From Lachnospiraceae bacterium (GTDB taxonomy: Bacteria; Bacillota; Clostridia; Lachnospirales; Lachnospiraceae): a stretch of DNA of 51,140 bases. A program made the translations under genes and the position numbers. Shown here piece after piece: positions 1-8,892 of this stretch; the first letter of the stretch is position 1, and every line of letters starts with the position of its first letter. The notes beneath the pieces were generated by a model, which was not told the DNA's origin, made no database searches, and saw only the letters and a program-made list of their open reading frames with translations. The stretch covers positions 1 through 51,140 of the forward strand of contig JAFYMC010000004.1 of the NCBI GenBank assembly GCA_017556805.1, in the 5' to 3' direction.

Positions 1-5
1 AGAAG

Positions 6-1889
6 ATGAAACGAAACAAAAAGGGAAAACAGGAGAATAAGGAGCAGGAAAAGAAGAATCCGCTCCACAAGGAATACGGCGTGTTTAAAAACATGGGGTT
101 TGTGTTTAAGCACATGATTGGGTATGAGAAAAAGTTATTGATGTTTATTGTGATGGGTCTGATTTGCGAACCTCTTATGCGCTATTTCTGGACCTTTCTT
201 CCGAAACTGATTTTGGACTTAATCACAAGGGAAGGTACTCAAAGGGAATTACTGTTAATGATGGGGTGCGTAACCGTTTTTCAGCTGGTGCTGACCATGA
301 CAACGACTTACTATCATCACGGAATCGGCTGGCGGTATGTCGGAGCACGTTTTTATATGATGCTTAAAATGAACCGGAAGGCCATGAAAATTGATTTTGA
401 GCATCTGGAAAATCCGGATGTGATGGATTGTTACCAGAAGGCACAGAATGCTTGCGGGGATAACAGCAACGGCGTGGAAGGTATGATGCGTGAATCCACC
501 CGGTTGTTGGAATCTACCACCACGGTGCTTCTCGGTATGGGTATTTTAAGTACCCTCAATGTGTGGCTTGTGGTTTTGATGGTGGGCATTGCGGTAATCA
601 ATTTCCTTATTGTGAATCGTACCAATAAAATTACGAAGATGCGGGTGTGGGACCCTCTGGCTACCTGGTGGAGAAAACGTTGGTATATGCAGAATGTGAC
701 CACCAACTTTGATGCGGCAAAGGATATCCGCATGTTCGGGTTAAAGGATTGGCTTAAGAATAAGTATGAAGAGTTAAATAAGACCCGTTACGAGGCCCAA
801 AAGGTAAATGCCACCTTTTGGTTCTGGACCAGTATTTCCGGAAATGTATTCTGGTGCCTGTCTCAGATTCTGGTATATTGGTGGCTGGTACGTGCCATGG
901 TACAGGGCGAGCTTACCATCGGCAACTTCAGCTTATACCTGGCTTCGGCGGCAACCTTCTTTGAATATGTTTCTACCTTGTTAAACGGTATGGCAGGGGT
1001 GCTGGCAAGAAGCCGTGAGGTGGATGACTTCCGAAGCTTCCTTGACTTTGACGGCGGTGACGGAAAGAAGGACGGTAAGGAGTTGCCGAAAACGGAGAAG
1101 TACGAGTTTGTATTTGAAAATGTATCTTTCCAATATCCGAAGGCAGAGCGTTACGCCTTAAAGAATCTGAATCTGACTCTGGCAGCGGGAGAGCGCCTGG
1201 CGGTGGTAGGATTAAACGGTGCCGGGAAGTCTACCATGATAAAGCTTTTGCTTCGGTTGTACGAGCCGACAGAGGGCCGTATTTTACTGAATGGTGTGGA
1301 TGTACGGGAGTATGACAAGGAGAGCTATTACGAGGCATTTGCACCGGTGTTCCAGCAGGTAGAATTGTTTGCTTTCCCGATGGATGAGAATGTTTCCATG
1401 AAGGAGCCGGGACGTACCGACGGAGAAAGGGCGAAGGAATGCTTAGAGGCGGCGGGACTTACGGAAAAGATTGCAACTCTTCCGAATGGTACCAAGACGG
1501 AGCTTTTAAAGATCGTGTATGATGACGGTGTGGATTTATCCGGTGGTGAAAAGCAGAAGCTGGCACTGGCAAGAGCCTTGTATAAGGATGCACCGGTGGT
1601 GGTTCTGGATGAGCCGACGGCGGCCTTGGATGCTTTGGCGGAAGCAAAGCTTTACGAGGATTTTGACAAGTTAATCGGAGGGAAGACGGCGGTTTATATC
1701 AGCCATCGTTTAAGTTCCACCCAGTTCTGCAGACATGTGGCAATGTTTGCGGAGGGAGAGATGGTAGAATACGGAACTCATGCCGAGCTGATGGAGAAAG
1801 ACGGTGCCTATGCGGAGATGTTTAAAATTCAGGCACAGTATTATTTAGAAGAAGCAGAGAAGGAGGTGGCTGCAAATGGCGAACAGTAA
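6..1889 (+). CDS. ABC exporter subunit (TM domain + ATPase), first of a heterodimeric pair
   Basis: A 627-aa type-I ABC exporter half-transporter. The N-terminal region is membrane-embedded (hydrophobic segments near residues 42-58, 84-104, 173-203 and 270-330). The C-terminal ATPase has Walker A GLNGAGKST (about 402-410), signature LSGGE (511-515), Walker B VVVLDE (531-536) and an H-loop His in YISHR (about 567). The N-terminus is Lys/Glu-rich and cytoplasmic. The ATG lies six bases into the window, so its ribosome binding site is cut off, but the start looks natural. It overlaps the next gene by 14 nt, so the two are co-translated and probably form a heterodimer. Family membership is clear; the substrate (drug, lipid or peptide) cannot be read from the sequence. 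Confidence 0.9.
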   Translation: MKRNKKGKQENKEQEKKNPLHKEYGVFKNMGFVFKHMIGYEKKLLMFIVMGLICEPLMRYFWTFLPKLILDLITREGTQRELLLMMGCVTVFQLVLTMTTTYYHHGIGWRYVGARFYMMLKMNRKAMKIDFEHLENPDVMDCYQKAQNACGDNSNGVEGMMRESTRLLESTTTVLLGMGILSTLNVWLVVLMVGIAVINFLIVNRTNKITKMRVWDPLATWWRKRWYMQNVTTNFDAAKDIRMFGLKDWLKNKYEELNKTRYEAQKVNATFWFWTSISGNVFWCLSQILVYWWLVRAMVQGELTIGNFSLYLASAATFFEYVSTLLNGMAGVLARSREVDDFRSFLDFDGGDGKKDGKELPKTEKYEFVFENVSFQYPKAERYALKNLNLTLAAGERLAVVGLNGAGKSTMIKLLLRLYEPTEGRILLNGVDVREYDKESYYEAFAPVFQQVELFAFPMDENVSMKEPGRTDGERAKECLEAAGLTEKIATLPNGTKTELLKIVYDDGVDLSGGEKQKLALARALYKDAPVVVLDEPTAALDALAEAKLYEDFDKLIGGKTAVYISHRLSSTQFCRHVAMFAEGEMVEYGTHAELMEKDGAYAEMFKIQAQYYLEEAEKEVAANGEQ

Positions 1890-3714
1890 AAAACAAAAGA
1901 AAGCGGCATCGGAAGACGGCGCAGCAATTAAGAGAACTTTGAAATTTATGGCCTCTGTGGCATGGAAAGAACGTCCGTCCCTGTTTGTGGTGTATGGCCT
2001 TCTGTTTGTGGCACAGCTGATTCAAAAGGCACAACTGGTAATCCTGCCGAAGTTTTTAATTGACGAGTTAATGTTAATTTTAGGCGGAGCGCCGGCAGAA
2101 AATCATTTGCGGAATGTAATGATTTATGTATTGTTGATTTGCGGATGTAACCTTCTTGCCAATGTAATGAACAATGTGGCAAATCAGTGGCGCAGTGTGT
2201 TGCAGGAATGGTTTAACGAATACTTTGAGGTGCGGTTGGCAGAGCATGCCATGGCGATGGATTTTGAACACACGGAGGACCCGGCGGCACTGGATCAGTT
2301 AAATCGTGCCAAGGAAGGTATCAGCTGGTACAGCGGCGGTGTTGTGGGCGTATTAAACAGTGTGTATGAATTAGTATGTAACATCGCGGTGCTTTTGGGT
2401 GTCAGTACTATTATTTTGATTACCTGTCCGTTGCTTTTGCCGGTACAGATAATCGGTCTTCTGGTAATCAGTTATTTCAATGCCAGAAATAACAGGCTGG
2501 AAATCGAAAGCTACAAGGAATTGGCAGGCATCAATCGTATTTTCGGATATTACCTGTTTCAGCTACCGGATTTTTCTTACGGAAAGGAAATTCGTCTCTA
2601 CGACAGTGCGGAGATGATGATCCAGAAGGCGGATACGGAAGGGAAAAAGATGGTTGGTGTTTGGGATACGCTGTCAAAGAAGCAGTGTAAAAATGCCTGG
2701 GGTATGGATATTATGAATGCGGCCAGAGACGGCATCAGTTATTTTTACATCGGTCTTTTGGCTTTGTTAAAGAAGATTACCATTGGTGACTTCTCCATGT
2801 GTATTACTTCTGCTTCCGAGCTTTACCGAGGCATGTTGGGCGTGGTACAGGGCTGTCAGGACATTGCAAAGCGCTGTGTGTATGCAAACCAGTTCTTAAA
2901 GCTTCTGGATTATCCGGTGGCCCTTTCTAAGGGGGACAAGGTGGTAGCCGGTGATACGCATGTGATTGAGTTTTCTCATGTGAGCTTTAAATATCCGCGT
3001 TCCGAGCAGTATGTCTTAAAGGATATTAATTTAGAGATTACCTCCGGGGAGCATTTGTCGGTGGTGGGCTTAAACGGTGCCGGAAAGACCACCTTCATCA
3101 AGCTGCTTTGCCGTCTGTATGATGTAACCGAAGGCGAAATATTAATCGATGGTATCAACATTAAGGAATATTCCGAGGAGGAATACCGGAAGCTGTTTGC
3201 GGTGGTGTTCCAGGATTTTCAGCTCTTTGCCTTCAGTTTAAAGGAAAACATTGCCTTTGGTGAGAATGAAAATACGGAAGAGGTTGAGAAGGTATTGAGG
3301 TTGTCCGGTTTCTACGAGGATGCGCAGAAGTTGCCGCAGGGTCTGGATACCATGCTGTATAAGAGCTTTGATGAAAAGGGCACGGAGTTGTCCGGCGGTC
3401 AGCAGCAAAAGACGGCCATTGCCAGAGCACTGTATAAGAACGCACCGATTGTCATTTTAGACGAGCCGACGGCGGCACTGGACCCGGTGGCGGAGTACGA
3501 TATTTACCGCAGCTTCGATACTTTGGTAGGAGGAAAGACTGCGATATATATTTCCCACCGTCTGTCAAGCTGTAAGTTCTGTGATAAGATTGCGGTATTT
3601 GCGGAGAATACCATTAAGGAATACGGTACCCACGACGAACTGGTGAATCAGAAAAACGGGATCTATGCGGAACTGTTTGCGGCCCAGGCACAGTATTATG
3701 TGGAGGCTGTCTGA
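1876..3714 (+). CDS. ABC exporter subunit (TM domain + ATPase), second of a heterodimeric pair
   Basis: A 612-aa half-transporter, paralogous to the upstream gene along its whole length. Membrane segments occupy roughly residues 35-300. The ATPase domain has Walker A GLNGAGKTT, signature LSGGQQQK, Walker B VILDEPTAALD and YISHR. Both subunits keep a canonical signature and Walker B Glu, so neither nucleotide site looks degenerate. The start codon lies inside the end of the preceding gene with AGGAGG just upstream (about 1860). The pair resembles lanthipeptide- or multidrug-type exporters common in Lachnospiraceae, but no precursor peptide is visible nearby. A terminator follows at 3764-3815. 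Confidence 0.9.
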   Translation: MANSKKQKKAASEDGAAIKRTLKFMASVAWKERPSLFVVYGLLFVAQLIQKAQLVILPKFLIDELMLILGGAPAENHLRNVMIYVLLICGCNLLANVMNNVANQWRSVLQEWFNEYFEVRLAEHAMAMDFEHTEDPAALDQLNRAKEGISWYSGGVVGVLNSVYELVCNIAVLLGVSTIILITCPLLLPVQIIGLLVISYFNARNNRLEIESYKELAGINRIFGYYLFQLPDFSYGKEIRLYDSAEMMIQKADTEGKKMVGVWDTLSKKQCKNAWGMDIMNAARDGISYFYIGLLALLKKITIGDFSMCITSASELYRGMLGVVQGCQDIAKRCVYANQFLKLLDYPVALSKGDKVVAGDTHVIEFSHVSFKYPRSEQYVLKDINLEITSGEHLSVVGLNGAGKTTFIKLLCRLYDVTEGEILIDGINIKEYSEEEYRKLFAVVFQDFQLFAFSLKENIAFGENENTEEVEKVLRLSGFYEDAQKLPQGLDTMLYKSFDEKGTELSGGQQQKTAIARALYKNAPIVILDEPTAALDPVAEYDIYRSFDTLVGGKTAIYISHRLSSCKFCDKIAVFAENTIKEYGTHDELVNQKNGIYAELFAAQAQYYVEAV

Positions 3715-3763
3715 CTGTGTTCGAGAGATTGAGTTGGGTTTGGCGAAACTGAATTAAGAAATG

Positions 3764-3815
3764 AAAGCGTCTCTTTCCGAAGATAGGAAAAATTTTCGGG
3801 AGAGACGTTTTTTTT
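3764..3815 (+). terminator. Rho-independent terminator after the ABC exporter pair
   Basis: CGTCTCT (3768-3774) pairs with AGAGACG (3801-3807), with further pairing inside, and an eight-T run follows. It separates the exporter operon from the YccF-like gene. Confidence 0.8.
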
Positions 3816-3836
3816 CTACCAATTTTTAGAGAAATA

Positions 3837-3845
3837 TGATATACT
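3837..3845 (+). promoter_or_regulatory. Possible extended -10 promoter for the YccF-like gene
   Basis: TGATATACT is an extended -10 (TGnTATACT) about 110 bases before the gene. No good -35 is seen at the usual spacing, so this is tentative. Confidence 0.35.
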
Positions 3846-3952
3846 GGATGGGAAGGTTTCGTTGTGAATTAGAATTCTAAGAAAACACCGGCGAAACAGC
3901 CTTTTTAGAAAAGACAAACGAGAAGGATATCAACAAAGGGAAGGTATGAAAC

Positions 3953-4357
3953 ATGAGTGACGTAAAGAATGTGATATGGTTTGTGTTGGGAGGATTTGTA
4001 TCGGTAGCGTTTTGGGGAGTGCTTGGATTAATTTTCTGTGCAACGATTATCGGAATGCCGTTAGGAAAACAGCTTTTACAGGTGGCGAAGTTTGCCATGG
4101 CTCCGTTCCGTGAGGACGTCGAAGTAGAGAGTAATTTTGCGAAGAATTTTGTTGCGAATCTGATATTTATTCCGATCGGCATTATTCTTATGCTGGTCTA
4201 TGCGGTGGTAGGTGCGGCTTTTTCCATTACTCTTATCGGAGCACCTATCGGCAAGGGTTACTTTAAGCTGATGACGGTAGCGATGGCGCCGTTCGGTATC
4301 GAAGTGGATAAGCATTACGAAGTAATCAAAGAGTGGGAAGAGTGGAAGAACTGGTGA
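3953..4357 (+). CDS. YccF-like (DUF307) inner membrane protein
   Basis: A 134-aa protein with two similar halves. Each has a hydrophobic hairpin followed by a short amphipathic stretch ending in an AMAPF motif (KFAMAPF at about 46-52 and VAMAPFG at about 108-114). This tandem layout, with the I-G-x-P-L/I-G-K turns, is characteristic of the YccF domain family of small membrane proteins, whose function is unknown. The start has AGGTATGAAAC upstream, a modest ribosome binding site. It appears monocistronic, with a terminator before it (3764-3815) and one after (4385-4423). Confidence 0.75.
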   Translation: MSDVKNVIWFVLGGFVSVAFWGVLGLIFCATIIGMPLGKQLLQVAKFAMAPFREDVEVESNFAKNFVANLIFIPIGIILMLVYAVVGAAFSITLIGAPIGKGYFKLMTVAMAPFGIEVDKHYEVIKEWEEWKNW

Positions 4358-4384
4358 TGTACCGGTACATAGTGGTGAATTTAA

Positions 4385-4423
4385 GGGGCTGTCGCATGAT
4401 ATGAATGCGCAGCCCCGCTTTTA
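4385..4423 (+). terminator. Terminator hairpin built on the recurrent GGGGCTGTCGCA sequence
   Basis: GGGGCTG (4385-4391) and CGCAT pair with ATGCG and CAGCCCC (ending 4416), followed by GCTTTT. It lies between convergent genes. The GGGGCTGTCGCA arm recurs at 41158, 47129 (one G fewer) and 51127. Confidence 0.7.
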
Positions 4424-4462
4424 CTGACTGGAGATAAAAACAGGTCGGACTCTTTTGTACGG

Positions 4463-4975
4463 CTATTTCAGAATGCCGATATGTACGAGTCCTTTTTCTT
4501 CGTAATAATAGGCAATCAGCCTTTTTGCATCGTAAATATATTTCGGAGCGGCAAAATTCAGATCCCCGTGTGTCATGCCGCCGTCTTCCAGTCTGGCATT
4601 TACTTCGTAAAATCCCCATTTGTTCATTTCGGTACTTACATAGGTGGCGTACTGATAGTACACGGTATAGCGGTGTACCTGGATGGCTCTGAGGATGACT
4701 TGGAAACCGTATTGGATAAGTATGACAACCAGGCACATAACAAGCAAGCCGGCGAAAACGCAGACAAATACGATAACGTGGGGGTTAGAAGGAACAAAAA
4801 AATTTTTCAAGGTGCTTCCGGAGGAAAGAAAGGCATGAATCAGATAAATAGCGAGAGCTCCTGCCATGATTAGTGTGGTAATCAGGGTGCCCTTTGCCGA
4901 TGAATAGTTCCAGCTGCCCTTACACCAGATGATTTCCTTTTTCTGTTGCTTCGTGGCGGACTTCCATTGGCTCAT
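4463..4975 (-). CDS. Hypothetical two-TM membrane protein coupled to the MATE gene
   Basis: A 170-aa protein not matched to a named family. Two hydrophobic segments (about residues 30-48 and 66-92) precede a polar C-terminal domain with several Tyr/Asp-rich strands (about 95-170), probably cytoplasmic. I chose the ATG at 4975 because its first bases form a 4-nt ATGA overlap with the MATE stop codon and GGAG lies eight bases upstream; the longer reading frame is unlikely. The overlap implies translational coupling to the MATE transporter. Its role is unknown. Confidence 0.7.
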   Translation of the reverse strand: MSQWKSATKQQKKEIIWCKGSWNYSSAKGTLITTLIMAGALAIYLIHAFLSSGSTLKNFFVPSNPHVIVFVCVFAGLLVMCLVVILIQYGFQVILRAIQVHRYTVYYQYATYVSTEMNKWGFYEVNARLEDGGMTHGDLNFAAPKYIYDAKRLIAYYYEEKGLVHIGILK

Positions 4976-6306
4976 GGTTTCATCTCCTTCTGCATCTTCT
5001 TGTAATATATAAAGCACAGTGCAATTCCGAATACGGTGGCTGCCGGTGCGGCAAGACCAATACCGGTCAGGGAGGCCTTCGGCTGTATGCTCATGATGTA
5101 AGACATCGGCAAACGGATCAGGAAGGACTGGGCCAGGCCCTGTGCCATAACAAAGAGGGTGCGGGAGTGGCCGTTAAAGTAGCCCATAAAGCTGAACAGA
5201 ATACAGGTGACTACGGCCTCCGGCGCAAAACCCCGCATAAATTCGAAGGCACGGGCAATGGCGGCCGGGTCCTCGGAGAAGACAGAGGCCAGCAAATCTC
5301 CTTTGAAAAAGGCCAACAAACCGATGGCTACACCGATACCGCAGCCCACAGCCATGCCGTAGAGCATGCCCTTCTTTGCGCGGTCTTCTTTGCCTGCACC
5401 GACGTTTTGGGCAACAAAGGAGGCCATACACTGGAAGATGGCGCTGGGAATCAGCATGACAAAGGATTGGATTTTCTGGGCAATGCCGTAACCGTTGGAG
5501 GCGTCCAGACCCAGGTTGTTGATAAAGGCACAAAGTGCCAGAAATGTCAGGTTGGTCAAAAATTCCTGTAACGCAATCGGGGTACCGATTTTTAAGAAGT
5601 CCCCGATTTCTCTGCCGAAGCGGATATCGGACTTCTTTAAGGTGAATGGAAGCTTCTGCTTTCTTATAATAAGAAGAGACAATACGACGCTGACAGCCTG
5701 GGCGGCTACAGTGGCAACGGCAGCACCGGCCACGTCCGTTTTGAATACCGCAACCAACAGTAGGTCGCCGAAGATATTTACCACACAGGCGATGCCTACA
5801 AACAACAGAGGTAATTTGGAATTGCCCATACCGCGGAAAATACAGCTGATGAGATTATACAACATAACGAAGATAAATCCACCGCCGCAGATACGGATGT
5901 ACTGCACGGTCAAATCAAGAGCCTCCTCCGGGGCCTTCATAAGCCTTGCGGCCGGCTCCGCAAACACAACCAGTAATATGGTAAATAAAACCGCAAAGGC
6001 CAGGAAAAAGGCAATGGAACGGCCCAGAAGCGGACCGATTTTGTGGTTATTCTTTTCTCCGATATATCTTCCGATTAAAATAGTAACACCGGACGCCAAT
6101 GCGCACAGCACAAAGGTCAGCAGATTCATAATATTGCTGCCGGTGGACACGGCAGACGGTGCGGCAGCGGTACCGAACCGGCCTACGATTAGCATGTCAA
6201 CGGCACCGTACATGGCCTGCAGTATGAGAGCTCCCAGAATCGGAAACATAAAGTGAATCATCTTTTTAAAAATACTACCCTCTGTAAAATCCTGTTTGTC
6301 GTTCAT
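4972..6306 (-). CDS. MATE family multidrug/Na+ efflux transporter
   Basis: A 444-aa polytopic protein with about 12 membrane segments and the MATE landmarks: an N-terminal FPILGALILQAMYGAVDMLIVGRFG segment (cited in parts: PILGALILQ, then VDMLIVGRFG), a conserved IGRYIGE region, and the internal repeat after residue 230. MATE proteins export cationic drugs or metabolites using a Na+ or H+ gradient. The ATG at 6306 is chosen over upstream in-frame codons because CAGGAG sits just before it and MNDKQDF begins a usual-length MATE protein. A consensus promoter (6368-6396, minus strand) drives it. Confidence 0.92.
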   Translation of the reverse strand: MNDKQDFTEGSIFKKMIHFMFPILGALILQAMYGAVDMLIVGRFGTAAAPSAVSTGSNIMNLLTFVLCALASGVTILIGRYIGEKNNHKIGPLLGRSIAFFLAFAVLFTILLVVFAEPAARLMKAPEEALDLTVQYIRICGGGFIFVMLYNLISCIFRGMGNSKLPLLFVGIACVVNIFGDLLLVAVFKTDVAGAAVATVAAQAVSVVLSLLIIRKQKLPFTLKKSDIRFGREIGDFLKIGTPIALQEFLTNLTFLALCAFINNLGLDASNGYGIAQKIQSFVMLIPSAIFQCMASFVAQNVGAGKEDRAKKGMLYGMAVGCGIGVAIGLLAFFKGDLLASVFSEDPAAIARAFEFMRGFAPEAVVTCILFSFMGYFNGHSRTLFVMAQGLAQSFLIRLPMSYIMSIQPKASLTGIGLAAPAATVFGIALCFIYYKKMQKEMKP

Positions 6307-6367
6307 AAAAGCACTCCTGTTTCTTCTATAATAATATGTAGTTAACTGTCGAAACGAACCAAAAGAA

Positions 6368-6396
6368 GTTATAGCACAAACGGTTTGGGATGTCAA
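6368..6396 (-). promoter_or_regulatory. Sigma-A promoter for the MATE operon
   Basis: On the minus strand TTGACA (6396-6391), a 17-base spacer and TATAAC (6373-6368). It is divergent from the promoter for the 6494 gene. Confidence 0.8.
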
Positions 6397-6415
6397 TGCG
6401 GAGTAAAAGGCGGTA

Positions 6416-6445
6416 TTGCAAAATTTTGAAAGCATGTAGTAAAAT
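6416..6445 (+). promoter_or_regulatory. Candidate promoter for the 6494 and 7012 genes
   Basis: TTGCAA (6416-6421), 18-base spacer, TAAAAT (6440-6445), about 50 bases before the 6494 start. It lies 20 bases from the divergent MATE -35, so the two could share control. Confidence 0.55.
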
Positions 6446-6493
6446 AAAAAAGAACGACAATGAAAATGTACAAAAGGTAAGGAGCGTAAAAGA

Positions 6494-6994
6494 ATGCTTG
6501 AGAAAAGAAAAACGCAGGCGATAATTACTTTTTTTCTATTGGCGGCATCCGTGATATGGATGGTGGCATCCCGCGGGAAGGTAGAAAGCAAACCGTTGGA
6601 TTACGAAGAAGTCAGGGTGACGGTGGTCAGTGCTGAAAGCCATCGCAAGAGAATAGGGAGTAGCCGGAGTTATAGCTATGACGTTGTAGTAGAATACGAA
6701 GGCAAACAATACGACCTAATCAATGTGAAAAGCGGGGAGATGGCACGGTACGAAGCATTGGCGAATTTGAACGAGGAGGTACAGTATGCAAATCCCTACC
6801 TTGACAATACGGTATTTTTGAGCAACGGTAAGCTGTACTCTAATATCGACGGTATCAAAACCGATGGGAAGGAATTCACATGGTATCTGGTGGGACTGGG
6901 GGGAACGGTATTGTTCGGTATCCTTTACCTGATGTGTGTGGCGGATTTGATTGATCGGAAAAAGAAGCAGAAGAAAAACGGAACAGAAGAATAA
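6494..6994 (+). CDS. Hypothetical two-TM membrane protein (DUF3592-like)
   Basis: A 166-aa protein with an N-terminal membrane segment (about residues 9-26), an extracytoplasmic domain rich in beta strands (about 35-125; it includes SYSYDVVVEYEGKQYDL), a C-terminal membrane segment (about 130-152) and a basic Lys-rich tail. The TM-beta-TM layout with a V-x-Y-x-x-x-G-K-x-Y core resembles DUF3592-type proteins. The assignment is by pattern only. The stop lies 17 bases before the next gene, so the two are probably co-transcribed. Confidence 0.65.
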   Translation: MLEKRKTQAIITFFLLAASVIWMVASRGKVESKPLDYEEVRVTVVSAESHRKRIGSSRSYSYDVVVEYEGKQYDLINVKSGEMARYEALANLNEEVQYANPYLDNTVFLSNGKLYSNIDGIKTDGKEFTWYLVGLGGTVLFGILYLMCVADLIDRKKKQKKNGTEE

Positions 6995-7011
6995 CGAAAG
7001 GGGAATCGTGT

Positions 7012-7956
7012 ATGTACTATAATAAGAAGAGAATGAAAGCGGTCGCACTGATGGGAGTAATTTTGTTGTTGGGAGTATGCGGTTGTACTGCCGAAGCGTT
7101 GGATCCGGAGGAACAAAAGCAGGAGAATATGGTGGAGACTGTAACGAAAGCAGTGGAACAGGATGAGGCAGAGCCAACACAAGCGGTGACCCAACAGCCC
7201 GCAGAAATAACGCAAGCGGTTACAGAGAAAGAAGAGGAAATTGCCGGAGAGGTAAAACCTACAGAGAGTGTAGAAACCCAACCGGCGGATAGTGGGGAAG
7301 AAGCGCCTGTGGATGAAGATGAATCGGAATTGCCGGATGCGGAAAATACTGAAAATGTTGAAGATACAGAAGAACCGGAAGCTACAGATGTTTTGAAAGA
7401 GCCGGAACCGGAGGAATTGGTACGCCATGTGCTGACCAATGCCGAGGGAGTGCCCTTTACAAGCGGCGGTGAGGGAGAGACTGAGCTTTTAGGATATGCG
7501 GAAGAAAAGGATGTTGCATATTTTATAATGAAGAAAAAGAATAGCTTCGGACGTACGCAGGAGGAGGTTTACATCGGGATACTGAATCCGGAAACAGGGG
7601 AGTTGCTACAGCATCAGGGCTATGGTAATACAACAGCGGATGCGGTAATGATAGAAAAGGAAACGGGTCTCTACATCGTATATGCTACGGAATGTACCGA
7701 CTTCGGGCTTTACAGTGGGCGCGGCGGTGTCCTTCTGGCAAAGGACGGAACCCTGACTCCGGTCTGGCCGGTAACACCGGAGGGCGTATACGATGACGGC
7801 TACTGGAGCGGACATACCGCCAAATTAAGCGGAGAAACACTGGAGATATATAAAGTAATCGTCACGGAAGTAAGCCCGGACGGAATCGCAAGCGAAATGA
7901 AAACGGAATTGGAACAAACTCTAACCTTGGACGAGATATTGGCAGGCGCAGTGTAA
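7012..7956 (+). CDS. Lipoprotein with long acidic Thr/Glu/Pro linker
   Basis: A 314-aa protein. The signal peptide ends in a lipobox (LGVCGC, lipidated Cys about residue 25). A low-complexity acidic linker (about 26-140, many Glu, Thr, Val, Pro) would span the cell wall. A globular C-terminal domain follows (about 145-314), rich in Gly/Tyr turns (AYFIMKK..., YIGILNPETGE, LYIVYATE) that suggest beta structure. The linker resembles wall-spanning stalks. No named family was recognised. It follows the 6494 membrane protein and precedes the S10 operon promoter. Confidence 0.75.
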   Translation: MYYNKKRMKAVALMGVILLLGVCGCTAEALDPEEQKQENMVETVTKAVEQDEAEPTQAVTQQPAEITQAVTEKEEEIAGEVKPTESVETQPADSGEEAPVDEDESELPDAENTENVEDTEEPEATDVLKEPEPEELVRHVLTNAEGVPFTSGGEGETELLGYAEEKDVAYFIMKKKNSFGRTQEEVYIGILNPETGELLQHQGYGNTTADAVMIEKETGLYIVYATECTDFGLYSGRGGVLLAKDGTLTPVWPVTPEGVYDDGYWSGHTAKLSGETLEIYKVIVTEVSPDGIASEMKTELEQTLTLDEILAGAV

Positions 7957-8094
7957 ACTGCGTCTGATTAACTTTGGGGTATGATGATAGGAAAAAAGAA
8001 GAACTAACTAAAAACTTATGGGGAACAGGTACTTTTTTCGGTACATGAAGCTTAAAGTCCGCAAAACCGTCCCCAAAAAAATTTAAAAAAGTAC

Positions 8095-8123
8095 TTGCAA
8101 TTATTTCCTATATCGTGTATAAT
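8095..8123 (+). promoter_or_regulatory. S10 operon promoter
   Basis: TTGCAA (8095-8100), 17-base spacer, TATAAT (8118-8123), so transcription should start near 8130. The promoter before rpmJ (47565-47593) has the same hexamers and spacer, suggesting matched strength for the two ribosomal operons. Confidence 0.9.
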
Positions 8124-8129
8124 CATTCT

Positions 8130-8403
8130 TGCTGTGACGTTGATAGCTATGAAGCGTGAGGTTGCCGCGTGCCATACGCGGGTTTTCCGTGGAGCGAATG
8201 TCAAGTTAGGAAACTGGCGACAAGTCACTGTACAATACAGCTTCTGCTATAAGGCAGATAAACCGTGATGATAATCGGGAATTGTCCGGGATGCCGAGCT
8301 ATGCGCTCGGGTTTTTGTTCGGACAGGCGCGAAACACACGGGAGAGTGTACAGTCACCGCTTGTCGTACTGAAATTAAGTGCGAAAAGGAGGCGACTTTT
8401 TTT
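8130..8403 (+). promoter_or_regulatory. Structured S10 operon mRNA leader (candidate r-protein autoregulatory element/attenuator)
   Basis: About 270 nt between the promoter and rpsJ with dense complementarity. A long-range helix closes the 3' part: CGACAAG (8218-8224) with CTTGTCG (8360-8366), and ACTGTAC (8227-8233) with GTACAGT (8348-8354). Inside it, TGTCCG (8283-8288) pairs with CGGACA (8320-8325) around hairpin CCGAGC/GCTCGG (8294-8310), which is followed by GTTTTTG and looks terminator-like. Upstream, CCGCGT/ACGCGG (8165-8181) is also followed by GTTTT. In other bacteria L4 regulates S10 operons through leaders, but no match to a known leader class can be claimed. Confidence 0.7.
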
Positions 8404-8721
8404 ATGGCAAGTCAAGTAATGAGAATCACACTCAAGGCGTATGATCATCAGTTAGTAGATGCATCCGCTGCAAAGATCATCGAAACCGCAAAGAAGGCGG
8501 GAAGCAAGGTAAGCGGTCCGGTGCCGATGCCGACGAAGAAGGAAGTAGTTACCATTCTCCGTGCAGTGCATAAGTACAAGGATAGCCGTGAGCAGTTCGA
8601 GCAGAGAACTCACAAGAGACTCATCGATGTAATTGCTCCGAACCAGAAGATGGTTGATGCTCTTTCCAGATTGGAAATGCCGGCAGGTGTGTTCATTGAC
8701 ATTAAGATGAAGACCAAGTAA
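8404..8721 (+). CDS. rpsJ: 30S ribosomal protein S10
   Basis: A 105-aa S10, including the characteristic [14 protein letters not shown] start and the GPVPMPT loop that reaches into the 30S head. S10 also takes part in NusB antitermination in bacteria. It is the first gene of the operon, with AAGGAGG about 10 bases before the ATG. The 171-nt gap to rplC is long for this cluster and holds small hairpins. Confidence 0.98.
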   Translation: MASQVMRITLKAYDHQLVDASAAKIIETAKKAGSKVSGPVPMPTKKEVVTILRAVHKYKDSREQFEQRTHKRLIDVIAPNQKMVDALSRLEMPAGVFIDIKMKTK

Positions 8722-8892
8722 TCTTAGTCAGTGAGAAGCAACAAGTTTTAAGAAGTAAAAATCCTTAGGGTTTATATACAGGGTCCAAGCGTCTTATCTA
8801 TATCAGAAAAGGCCCAAGCATCCGGATAGACCATCTAGGATGATTGAGTTCCAAAGGGATTCAATCCGCTGTAGATTCACAGGAGGTGCAAA
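8722..8892 (+). other. Long rpsJ-rplC spacer with hairpins
   Basis: 171 nt with no ORF. GATTGA pairs with TCAATC around TTCC/GGGA (within about 8840-8865), and CATCC pairs with GGATG (about 8818-8842). It could be an mRNA processing or regulatory site; there is no T-run, so it is not an intrinsic terminator. Confidence 0.45.

Noticed and set aside
7957-8094. Terminator after the 7012 lipoprotein
   Set aside because: GGGGA and TCCCC can pair across the region, but the stem is weak and interrupted; not reported as a feature.
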